From positions 1-15,067 of the forward strand of contig JAOUDT010000007.1 in NCBI GenBank assembly GCA_029859145.1: a stretch of DNA of 15,067 bases, given 5' to 3'. The stretch is from Dehalococcoidia bacterium (GTDB lineage Bacteria; Chloroflexota; Dehalococcoidia; GIF9; AB-539-J10). The notes beneath the pieces were generated by a model. It was not told the origin of the DNA, did not search any database, and worked only from the letters and a program-made list of their open reading frames with translations. This document shows, in pieces, positions 7,465-14,222 of the stretch (position 1 is the stretch's first letter; each line of letters opens with the position of its first letter). Made by a program: the position numbers and the translations under genes.

Positions 7465-8112
7465 CTAACAAGCCGGAATATCCCTGACTAGCTTCCAGAT
7501 GATGGTCTCACAAAGCACAGTCACGTCCTCAGTGGCAAGATAGTCAGAGATATTGGCATCGAACAGTATATTCCCATTGGAGGCAACCTCTTCATCACCT
7601 TTCCATAACACGAACGTTATGGGCACATGATCGAAAGCATCGATGGTCACCGATACGTCTCCGTAGTTTGCCTCACGGCCTCCCAACTTTGCCGCTGCCC
7701 TTCTCAGTAGTTCGGGGCTGTTGCCAAAATTCTTTACTAAAGGGCCTATCGCTCTCTGGGAGAATGCCGGGAAATAGCTAGCGCCTCCCTGCAGCTGTTT
7801 GTACGCTATTGATTTGCCGGTAGCCGGCGTACCCTTTGCGCCAGTGAAATAATGGAGTATCAGGATTTTGTCCCTCAAGGGAATCTCTCTGTCGTTATTT
7901 TCCAGCAAAATTCTGCATTCAGGAAGCACTATGTGATACGGCTGGTTTAGATAGTCAACGACTATCTCGTTGCGTCCCATGCAGCGCGCACCGCTTCTGC
8001 GGCACTGTTCCCGTATATCGCTAATTGCGGCTAACTTCTCGCAGGCAAATTTGTAAGAAACGTCAAAACCCCGTTCCCAAGGGCTATTTGAGGAAGAACG
8101 GCGAACTTCCAC
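7465..8112 (-). CDS. DUF3786 family protein
   Basis: A 215-residue soluble protein that fits the DUF3786 family, whose function is not known. The recognisable core covers about residues 50-215: a beta-rich YHIVLPECRI segment, LILHYFTGA, then TGKSIAYKQLQGG, YFPAFSQRA, the VPITFVLWKGDEE strand and a C-terminal NILFDANISDYL helix ending in a long amphipathic stretch. No metal-binding cluster or transmembrane helix is visible. Members are common in anaerobes with Wood-Ljungdahl genes, often near them, from my recollection. The frame starts at GTG 8112, nine bases after the usp stop, but its ribosome site is poor, and an ATG at codon 45 is too far into the conserved region to be the start. It sits between usp and fdhA, probably in one transcript, so a role in formate dehydrogenase function or maturation is a reasonable guess only. 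Confidence 0.85.
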   Translation of the reverse strand: MEVRRSSSNSPWERGFDVSYKFACEKLAAISDIREQCRRSGARCMGRNEIVVDYLNQPYHIVLPECRILLENNDREIPLRDKILILHYFTGAKGTPATGKSIAYKQLQGGASYFPAFSQRAIGPLVKNFGNSPELLRRAAAKLGGREANYGDVSVTIDAFDHVPITFVLWKGDEEVASNGNILFDANISDYLATEDVTVLCETIIWKLVRDIPAC

Positions 8113-8121
8113 TCTACCGGC

Positions 8122-8595
8122 CTAAATGCCCGGTATGCACCCGGGCGCCCTAACCATTAATACAGGAACACAACTGGCCCTGAAAACCTTGTCGGCAACG
8201 CTGCCGTAGGCCCATCTACTAGGCCCTGAGCGACCGTGGCTGGACATAACAATAATGTCGCAGCCAGGGTATTTTGCATAGCTAACAATCTCCTCGGCAG
8301 GATCACCAAGAAGCACCTCCGTATCTACCTTGATCCCTTTGCCTTTCATTGCCTTAGCTATACGTCCAAGATATCTCTCTGCCGGCTTCTCTTTCTTGCC
8401 CGCTGCCTCTGGTACGAGTCGCTGACCGGACGGCTGACTAGGATCCTCAAATGCTCTGTAGCCTGGAACGCGCTCAGTAACACTAACCAAGATAACCTCT
8501 TCTGTGCCACAGCCTCTAGCCAACTCTTCTACATGAGGAAGCGCACATTCCGCTAACTTAGAGCCGTCCAACGGAACCAATATCTTCTTGTACAT
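8122..8595 (-). CDS. Universal stress protein (UspA family)
   Basis: A single-domain cytoplasmic Usp of 157 residues. The N-terminus has the first beta strand and loop KKILVPLDGS (residues 3-12) with the family Asp. The nucleotide-binding loop is S-S-H120-G121 followed by nine residues and G131-S132-V, close to the ATP-binding G-x2-G-x9-G-S pattern but with Ser 118 in place of the first Gly. The C-terminal strand is VPVLMVRA. ATG 8595 has a strong GGAGG (8603-8607) seven bases upstream. A sigma-70-like promoter lies 79-106 bases upstream, so usp is probably the first gene of the usp-DUF3786-fdhA unit. Usp proteins respond to starvation or energy stress; the specific task here is unknown. Confidence 0.95.
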   Translation of the reverse strand: MYKKILVPLDGSKLAECALPHVEELARGCGTEEVILVSVTERVPGYRAFEDPSQPSGQRLVPEAAGKKEKPAERYLGRIAKAMKGKGIKVDTEVLLGDPAEEIVSYAKYPGCDIIVMSSHGRSGPSRWAYGSVADKVFRASCVPVLMVRAPGCIPGI

Positions 8596-8673
8596 TTCTT
8601 GACCTCCATTCGTAGTTAGTCTGGATCGTGTCCTCTGTGGTAATCGGCCTGTGCGACAGCCAAGCCCACGTTC

Positions 8674-8701
8674 ATTATAACATACACGATGGCAGCTTCA
8701 A
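8674..8701 (-). promoter_or_regulatory. Sigma-70-like promoter for the usp-DUF3786-fdhA unit
   Basis: On the minus strand TTGAAG (8701-8696) and a perfect TATAAT (8679-8674) are separated by 16 bases. Transcription would start near 8667 and leave a leader of about 70 bases before usp. The rest of the 270-base gap (8596-8865) between metF and usp shows no gene and no clear terminator. A 5-bp inverted repeat at 8788-8803 lacks a T run on either strand. Confidence 0.6.
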
Positions 8702-8865
8702 TTCTGAAGGTTTCTACTTGCGGGTGAGACACTTCGGTGTGCAGAGGATGTACCACGCTTAGCAGGCCGGATCTACCCCTACCCCGCGAGAGTTGCGTCT
8801 CTCAAAAGTCTCTTGTTACTGACTTAACGCTGCTTCTTGCCTTATCTCGATCCCAAAGGCCACCA

Positions 8866-9795
8866 CTATGTGACCAACTTGGGGCGAGGCAAGAGACCTG
8901 CTGCCTCTACTATTTCAGGAACCGCTTCTTCCCACTCAATAGCCATAATATGGATACCTGCCACACCTTCAATTTCACGCACTTGATTGATAATATCGAT
9001 GCAAAGCTTGATGCCTTCTTTGGACACTTGATCCTTCGGCACTCCTTGAAGCCGGCTAACAACGCTATCGGGCACATCCATTCCAGGGACTCTGGCCTTC
9101 ATATACTTTGCCGCACCCACTGACTTTACAGGGGCGACACCAGCAAGTATCCCTACCCTGTCATGTAATCCTATGTCCCTCACCATTTTCATCCATTCAG
9201 CAAACTTATCCACATTGTAAACAATCTGTGTCTGTATGAAATCTGCTCCTGCCGCCGCTTTCTTGGCAAGACGTGCTGCCCGGAACTCAAACGGGTCAGC
9301 AAAAGGATTCTCGGCAGCCCCGATGAACAGTCGGGGCTCGACCGCCATCTCTTCGCCACACTGGAATCTCTTTTCGTCCCGCATCCCCTTCACCATCTTA
9401 ACCAGCTGAATAGAATCCAGGTCATAAACGCCCTTGGCAGTAGGATGATTACCGAATTTTTGATGGTCTCCTGTGAGACACAACATATTATTCATACCCA
9501 ATGCTGCTATACCCAAAACATCCATCTGAAGCGCAATGCGATTCCGATCGCGGCAGGTCATCTGGACAATAGGGTCTAGACCTTCTTCCTTGGCTATAAG
9601 ACAGGCTGCCCATGATGCCATGCGCACCACTGCGGTCTGACCATCGGTAACATTACAGGCATCTACATGACCTTTGAGTATCTTCGCCTTCCTCCGTATC
9701 ACCTCAGAATCGGCGCTCTGCGGCGGACCCAATTCACCTGTCACAGCAAAGATTCTGGATTCCAACACTCGTTCCAAATTACTTTTCGTCTTCAT
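8866..9795 (-). CDS. metF: Methylenetetrahydrofolate reductase, catalytic subunit
   Basis: MetF reduces methylene-THF to methyl-THF, the last step of the methyl branch of the Wood-Ljungdahl pathway. It is a 309-residue TIM-barrel flavoprotein. Visible marks: TGELGPP with the probable catalytic acid E21, DACNVTDGQ (46-53), the folate/FAD strand PIVQMTCRDRN, LTGDH (107-111) and DFIQTQIVYN (185-194). The open frame extends 27 codons farther upstream to 9876, but ATG 9795 is preferred. It has GGAGG at 9800-9804 and begins at the usual family N-terminus, whereas the longer form would overlap metV by 49 bases. It follows metV by 32 bases, as in the MetVF pairs of acetogens. The C-terminus lacks a regulatory domain, as normal for bacteria. 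It is the last gene of the hydrogenase operon. Confidence 0.95.
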   Translation of the reverse strand: MKTKSNLERVLESRIFAVTGELGPPQSADSEVIRRKAKILKGHVDACNVTDGQTAVVRMASWAACLIAKEEGLDPIVQMTCRDRNRIALQMDVLGIAALGMNNMLCLTGDHQKFGNHPTAKGVYDLDSIQLVKMVKGMRDEKRFQCGEEMAVEPRLFIGAAENPFADPFEFRAARLAKKAAAGADFIQTQIVYNVDKFAEWMKMVRDIGLHDRVGILAGVAPVKSVGAAKYMKARVPGMDVPDSVVSRLQGVPKDQVSKEGIKLCIDIINQVREIEGVAGIHIMAIEWEEAVPEIVEAAGLLPRPKLVT

Positions 9796-9827
9796 TGCGC
9801 CTCCATTTGTCTTGCTCACAGTCACAT

Positions 9828-10478
9828 CTAAGGAAACCTCTTCACCGGTGGCCCTGATATAAGACTCACGCTCCAATTCTTCGCTGTCACAACCCTCTCC
9901 AATTTATCAAGTTGTCCTAGTTTGGCAAGACGATCGACAATCTGCTGCCAGACGCAAGGTATACTTGCGTCAACTTCACATTTACCACCTTGTGACCCGC
10001 CACAGGGACCATTAAGCAAATGTTTGGAACATCGCGCAATGGGACAGATGCCTCCAGTAAACTCCAGTACACAGTCTCCACACTCAAGACAGCGCTCCGC
10101 CTCCTTCCACTCGGCGTGGCCGCCACCCGAGGACAAAGTATTGCAGCCGGGATGCACCACCTTATCCACCACTTCTGCCACAGTCTGCACCCCAGCCCCG
10201 TCCGTCAGAACCAGGATAGAATCGGCAGCAGCAACTTCCTTCTTATGAGCTCTGAGCTTCAACCTGGTTAATGCGCTATCACACAGCATGTCCACAACCA
10301 CAGAACCAGTGACAGCCTTACCCTTTTCCCGCAAAGTGTTCTTCATCTCTGATACCTGTTTCTCTCCACCGCTGCCCCACCCCTCAGCACAGCCTTTACA
10401 GCCAATGAGAAATATATTCTTATCCCCATCCAGATAACTCAGGATTTCCTCAAGTGGTTTCTGCTCTGAAATCAACAT
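9828..10478 (-). CDS. metV: MetV, zinc/Fe-S partner subunit of methylene-THF reductase
   Basis: A 216-residue Cys-rich protein matching MetV, the partner of MetF in acetogens (MTHFR C-terminal zinc-binding domain type). The N-terminal half has C27-K-G-C30 followed by SGGEKQ. The C-terminal half has C130, C133, C136, then C145 and C150, the family signature NGPCGG (156-161), C167 and C175. In MetVF complexes MetV carries metal sites and links MetF to other electron donors. The usual N-terminal motif, as I recall, has a third Cys before the GG pair; here that stretch is A-E-G-W-G-S. ATG 10478 overlaps the protease gene by seven bases (ATGTTGA), with AAAGGAG upstream, so translation is coupled. 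It lies between the hydrogenase genes and metF, which supports a shared electron path. Confidence 0.93.
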   Translation of the reverse strand: MLISEQKPLEEILSYLDGDKNIFLIGCKGCAEGWGSGGEKQVSEMKNTLREKGKAVTGSVVVDMLCDSALTRLKLRAHKKEVAAADSILVLTDGAGVQTVAEVVDKVVHPGCNTLSSGGGHAEWKEAERCLECGDCVLEFTGGICPIARCSKHLLNGPCGGSQGGKCEVDASIPCVWQQIVDRLAKLGQLDKLERVVTAKNWSVSLISGPPVKRFP

Positions 10479-10939
10479 TTCATTTCTCCTTTAGGACTCT
10501 TATTATTGAGCTCCGCCAATATGGCATCTGTTATCTGGGGTATCTTCTCCCGAAGCTCTGGCGATAACTCTAGCCCCCAGTCGATGTCCTTAGGTTCGAC
10601 CCCGATAATGACAGCCTCGTCTATGTTGTGCCAGAGCTGCATCAACTTTAAGGTGTCCACCAAGCTCATATCGTGAAGGGACAGGAGTGCCTTTTTCTCC
10701 AGAGTCACATCCTCAATATGAAAACGGTAAATTTGCCCAGGCATTCCCCCACCCTTAACAGCATCCACTATGATTAGTTTGTCAGCATTCCTAGAAAGCT
10801 GCAATACATCCAAGCACGTCCCTCCATCTATTACTTCTACATCCGAGAGATTGACTTCCTCCAGAGCACGCACCACATGACAACCAATTCCCTCGTCTTT
10901 CAGCAAGACATTACCTATCCCCACAACAAATTTTGCCAT
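10472..10939 (-). CDS. [NiFe] hydrogenase maturation endopeptidase (HyaD/HycI family, peptidase M52)
   Basis: This protease removes the C-terminal tail of the hydrogenase large subunit after nickel insertion. It has 155 residues, a normal length. Motifs: GIGN (7-10), KDEGIG with the nickel-sensing E16, VDAVKGG with D59, and SLHD with H89; E, D and H are the residues that contact nickel in the HybD structure. DGGT at 38-41 also fits. It lies 25 bases after the large subunit gene, whose product ends with a cleavable tail, so the pair is functionally consistent. ATG 10939 is preceded by GAGAGGGT at a rather long distance. The stop overlaps the start of metV. Specificity for this hydrogenase is inferred from position. 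Confidence 0.94.
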   Translation of the reverse strand: MAKFVVGIGNVLLKDEGIGCHVVRALEEVNLSDVEVIDGGTCLDVLQLSRNADKLIIVDAVKGGGMPGQIYRFHIEDVTLEKKALLSLHDMSLVDTLKLMQLWHNIDEAVIIGVEPKDIDWGLELSPELREKIPQITDAILAELNNKSPKGEMKC

Positions 10940-10964
10940 TCCTGAATTACCCTCTCAATCTGTA

Positions 10965-12524
10965 CTAACAGACCACAAATCTTCCCAAGTCATTTCCTTT
11001 GGCACTGAGCAAATGTATGGAACAGGCGAGACAAGGATCGAAGGACCTCACAATGCGGACTATCTCAAAGGGATTAGCCTCATCCTTTATCTTGGTTCCC
11101 GTGATGGCCTGCTCCAAAGGTCCAGGTTGATTCTTGTCATCCCTGGGAGAAATATTCCACGTAGAAGGGGTAATGACCTGATAATTGGCAATCTTGCCTT
11201 CCTTTATTTCTATCCAATGTCCCAGGGCCCCCCTGGCAGCATCCAGCAGCCCCATTCCAGTAGATTCCTCGGGAAGTTTATAGCTTATGTAAGCTGGTTC
11301 ACCTGGCTTAAGCTGCAAAATCCAATCAACCATGGCATCCGCTATGAGCTTAGTCTCCAAAGCTCGAGCCAGGTTACGCCCCATGACAGAAAACATAGCT
11401 TGCGGTTTTAGATTTGCATGGGACAAAGTAGAGTCAACCAGGCTCTTGACTCCGGGATTGTCACCGACATAGTTGACCATTATTCGAGCCAGCGGTCCAA
11501 CTTCAAAAACCTTCTTACCATAACGAGGAGATTTCAACCAAGAATAAGCGTCCTTCTTTTCCTTATCAAGAATAACGTCTCCCTGAGATGGATGCCTGCC
11601 GCTGATAGAATCAGCATACCAGGAATGCTTTACTTCTTCAGTGATCTTAGCTGGATCGAATTCACTCAACTTGAGATCGGTAGACGTCGTCCCAGGCTTA
11701 AAAAATCTGTTTCTCTTAGTCAGGTCGGCTTCTTTTCCATCCAGTTCGTAAGAACCGTAAACAAGCAAATTTCCACAGCCACGACCAATCTCACAGTAAT
11801 CCGAGTAAACGCGGGCCACCGCCAGCACATCAGGAAGATAAACGTTGTCAATAAAGTCCTGCAGTTCCTTCAATCTCCACAGGAAGGATGTCATATTATC
11901 GACCGTCGGTACCGAGGTAACTCCGCCGGGCATTATGCCCATGTTGTGAGGCATTTTCCCACCGAAAATAGCAAGCATCTCCTGCCCCTTACGGCGCATG
12001 TCAAATGCTGCGACATAGTGTGCTACTGCCTGTTCATTAGCCTCGTCAGGCAGACGATAATCACCTTCATAGCGAGGTACAAAAGGTCCCAATTCCCCTC
12101 GCCCAATAAAGCTTTTTATGGAATTTAACGCAGGATTGCTGCCCTTATACTTGGCCAACCTAGCCACATCTACGTAATCAAGAGCCACCAGATGATAAAA
12201 ATGCAGGATGTGGTCAGCGATATGGGCTGCCCCCAGAATTAGATTGCGGATGATTCTGCCGTTGTCAGGGATTTTGTCGGCGATACCGAAGGCACTATCC
12301 AGGTTCAAAGTGGCAGCAGTAGAATGACTTGTCGGGCAGACTCCGCAGATGCGTTGGGCTATCCGCTGAGCATCACGGGGATCCCTCCCCCTCATGATCA
12401 GCTCCAAACCGCGAAACAGCATCCCCGAACACTTGGCCTCCTTTACCCTGCCGCCATCGACGACTGCCTCGACTTTAAGGTGTCCCTCAATACGACTGAC
12501 TGGATCAATAACAATCTTGCCCAT
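10965..12524 (-). CDS. [NiFe] hydrogenase large subunit, group 1-like
   Basis: Catalytic subunit that splits or forms H2 at a Ni-Fe centre; 519 residues from the chosen start. The four Cys ligands are visible: R-I-C60-G-V-C63 near the N-terminus and D-P-C498-L-A-C501 near the C-terminus, followed by H504 and a 15-residue tail (LLSAKGNDLGRFVVC) that the protease at 10472 should remove. C498 is encoded TGT, so this is not a selenocysteine enzyme. HILHFYHLVALDYVDV and the overall length resemble group 1 uptake enzymes rather than group 3 Mvh/Frh or Hox types. The frame opens at 12569, but ATG 12524 is preferred: it has GGAGG (12534-12538) nine bases upstream and gives MGKIVIDPVSRIEGH, the family N-terminus. 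Only four bases separate it from the small subunit stop. Confidence 0.96.
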   Translation of the reverse strand: MGKIVIDPVSRIEGHLKVEAVVDGGRVKEAKCSGMLFRGLELIMRGRDPRDAQRIAQRICGVCPTSHSTAATLNLDSAFGIADKIPDNGRIIRNLILGAAHIADHILHFYHLVALDYVDVARLAKYKGSNPALNSIKSFIGRGELGPFVPRYEGDYRLPDEANEQAVAHYVAAFDMRRKGQEMLAIFGGKMPHNMGIMPGGVTSVPTVDNMTSFLWRLKELQDFIDNVYLPDVLAVARVYSDYCEIGRGCGNLLVYGSYELDGKEADLTKRNRFFKPGTTSTDLKLSEFDPAKITEEVKHSWYADSISGRHPSQGDVILDKEKKDAYSWLKSPRYGKKVFEVGPLARIMVNYVGDNPGVKSLVDSTLSHANLKPQAMFSVMGRNLARALETKLIADAMVDWILQLKPGEPAYISYKLPEESTGMGLLDAARGALGHWIEIKEGKIANYQVITPSTWNISPRDDKNQPGPLEQAITGTKIKDEANPFEIVRIVRSFDPCLACSIHLLSAKGNDLGRFVVC

Positions 12525-12528
12525 TAAT

Positions 12529-13392
12529 TCAAACCTCCTCTGGCAAAGCAGCTTCGCTAGTTTTTTCATAAAGCGGGGCTATGTCGAAGAAACCGGGCTC
12601 GGTGCAGCCAATGCAAGTGGCACCGCAACCTACACACCAATTGACTTTGCTGTTCCACAATCTCACAGGACAATCAGCATGGGTTATGGGTCCCCTGCAT
12701 CCTAATTCATAGTTGCACCCCAGGTCGCCAAACTTTTTGGCAAACTTATTCTCATCATAGTACGCCCGGCGCGGACAGTTCTCGTGAATTGTCTGCCCAT
12801 AGAAAGCCTTTGGACGCCTATATTCGTCTAAATCCTCCGGCTTCGGCAGACCAGAAAGCAGGACGTTTGCCACTGTACCTACAAACCAGTCGGGATGTGG
12901 TGGACAACCGGGAACGTTCACCAACGGAGTATTGATGCCTTTGGCTTGAAGTACGTCAGCGACGCTGCGACATTGAGTAGGGTTAGGATGAGCAGCCGGA
13001 ATCCCTCCAAAGGCAGCACAGCTACCCAGAGCAACGACGGCCAGCGCATCCTTCGCCAGTGTTTCCACCCACGATTGCATGGTCATTGGCTTGCCGTCCT
13101 TTTCCCCAATCACCCCATAGATGCCATCCTCAGCGGTGGGGATAGCTCCCTCCACGATCAGGATGTAACCCCCCTTCTTCTGCCGCGAGGTATCCGCCAT
13201 AACTTGGATAGCAGGTGCTCCCGCCCCTGCCATGACAGTGGCATGAAACCTTAGATTTATATGACTGCCCGGCAGTACTTCATCAACCAAGAGGTTTTTG
13301 ATAGAAGGGTTTATGACGTTGAGAAGAGAGACTGAGCAGCCTGTACATCCGGCGGCCTGCAACCATATCGCCGGGTATTCTTTTGTAGCCAT
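12529..13392 (-). CDS. [NiFe] hydrogenase small subunit without Tat signal
   Basis: Electron-transfer subunit of the hydrogenase; 287 residues. The mature domain begins at once (PAIWLQAAGCTGC at residues 7-19), so the twin-arginine leader typical of group 1 small subunits is missing. There is also no C-terminal membrane anchor. Proximal [4Fe-4S] ligands are C16, C19, C125 and C163. Distal cluster ligands are H203, C206, C226 and C232. The medial cluster region has C241, C253, C260 and C263, with an extra C256. Position 253 (N-W-C-V) aligns with the Pro that gives a [3Fe-4S] centre in standard enzymes, so a medial [4Fe-4S] is predicted, as in NiFeSe enzymes. ATG 13392 has GAGG seven bases upstream. 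A cytoplasmic enzyme passing electrons to the NuoF-like protein or MetV is the likely reading. Confidence 0.95.
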   Translation of the reverse strand: MATKEYPAIWLQAAGCTGCSVSLLNVINPSIKNLLVDEVLPGSHINLRFHATVMAGAGAPAIQVMADTSRQKKGGYILIVEGAIPTAEDGIYGVIGEKDGKPMTMQSWVETLAKDALAVVALGSCAAFGGIPAAHPNPTQCRSVADVLQAKGINTPLVNVPGCPPHPDWFVGTVANVLLSGLPKPEDLDEYRRPKAFYGQTIHENCPRRAYYDENKFAKKFGDLGCNYELGCRGPITHADCPVRLWNSKVNWCVGCGATCIGCTEPGFFDIAPLYEKTSEAALPEEV

Positions 13393-13454
13393 AGGTCCTC
13401 ACCTGCCTTTCAACTTATTTTCGAGCACCATCCCTCAGGAGGATATTCTCTCCA

Positions 13455-14222
13455 TCATAAACGCAAGCCTTCAGTTATCTCCTTGGCTTTTGTCTGAAGG
13501 GGCGACCCTTCACGCAGTTCAGTTACAGGCCTGCCTTTCATTTCCAGACCAGCCATGTCGGGATCTTCTGGAATAGTAGCAATTATTTGAAGGCCCGACT
13601 CACCAATTACCCTTTTTATCTCCGGCGACAATTCTTCTCTGACACGATTGATGACAAGCCCAACTCTGCCCACACTCGATCTCATCTCCCCAATGAGCTT
13701 CTTCATTCGAGCCGCTGTAGTCACGCCCTTCATTGTTGGGTCTGACATGATGAGCAAGACATCCACGTCCCTGGTCGTTTGGCGGCTGATGTGTTCCATG
13801 CCTGCCTCACAGTCCATGACCACATATTCATATTTGTAGTCTTTCACCAGCTTGTCCAGGCAAGCACGCAAGAATTCGTTAGAAGCACAATAACACCCTG
13901 GCCCCTCCGGACGTCCCATGGTCAGAAGGTCAAAACCTTTGGACTCGATAAGGGATTCCACTACCTTGCTGTACAGATATTCTGGCTTGCCGATGTCAGG
14001 ACTTAGACGATCCTTGGAGACATCTTCAGCCATTTTTTCCCGTATTCTACCTACAGTTCTGCTCTCATCCAGCGAGAGCCCCAGCGCCTGGCTTAGATTG
14101 CTGCTGGGGTCAGCGTCCACAGCCAGGACCAACCCCTTTTGAGAAAGAAACTTGACGAGCAGGGCAGCAATAGTAGTCTTTCCCGTGCCACCTTTTCCCG
14201 CGACAGCAATCGTTTTGGTCAT
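13455..14222 (-). CDS. cooC: CooC/AcsF-type nickel-insertion ATPase
   Basis: A MinD/ParA-like P-loop ATPase of 255 residues that helps load nickel into CO dehydrogenase or acetyl-CoA synthase. The deviant Walker A is GKGGTGKTT (9-17), followed by DADPSSN at 36-42. The family-defining metal site is C110-Y-C112 within RPEGPGCYCASN; this C-x-C separates CooC/AcsF from MinD. VMDCEAGMEHISR (135-147) is the Walker B/switch segment. ATG 14222 overlaps the stop of the NuoF-like gene (ATGA), giving tight coupling, and 62 bases separate the stop from the hydrogenase small subunit. No CODH/ACS gene is in the window; one is expected nearby. A role in hydrogenase nickel loading is possible but would be unusual, as HypB normally does this. 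Confidence 0.93.
   Translation of the reverse strand: MTKTIAVAGKGGTGKTTIAALLVKFLSQKGLVLAVDADPSSNLSQALGLSLDESRTVGRIREKMAEDVSKDRLSPDIGKPEYLYSKVVESLIESKGFDLLTMGRPEGPGCYCASNEFLRACLDKLVKDYKYEYVVMDCEAGMEHISRQTTRDVDVLLIMSDPTMKGVTTAARMKKLIGEMRSSVGRVGLVINRVREELSPEIKRVIGESGLQIIATIPEDPDMAGLEMKGRPVTELREGSPLQTKAKEITEGLRL

Noticed and set aside
8788..8803. Inverted repeat GAGAG/CTCTC after metF as a terminator
   Set aside because: Only a 5-bp stem and no T run on either strand.
9796..9876. Longer N-terminus for MetF starting at 9876
   Set aside because: It would overlap metV by 49 bases, adds a non-family leader, and ATG 9795 has its own GGAGG site.
12525..12569. Longer N-terminus for the hydrogenase large subunit starting at 12569
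   Set aside because: It overlaps the small subunit end; ATG 12524 has GGAGG at good spacing and gives the conserved N-terminus.
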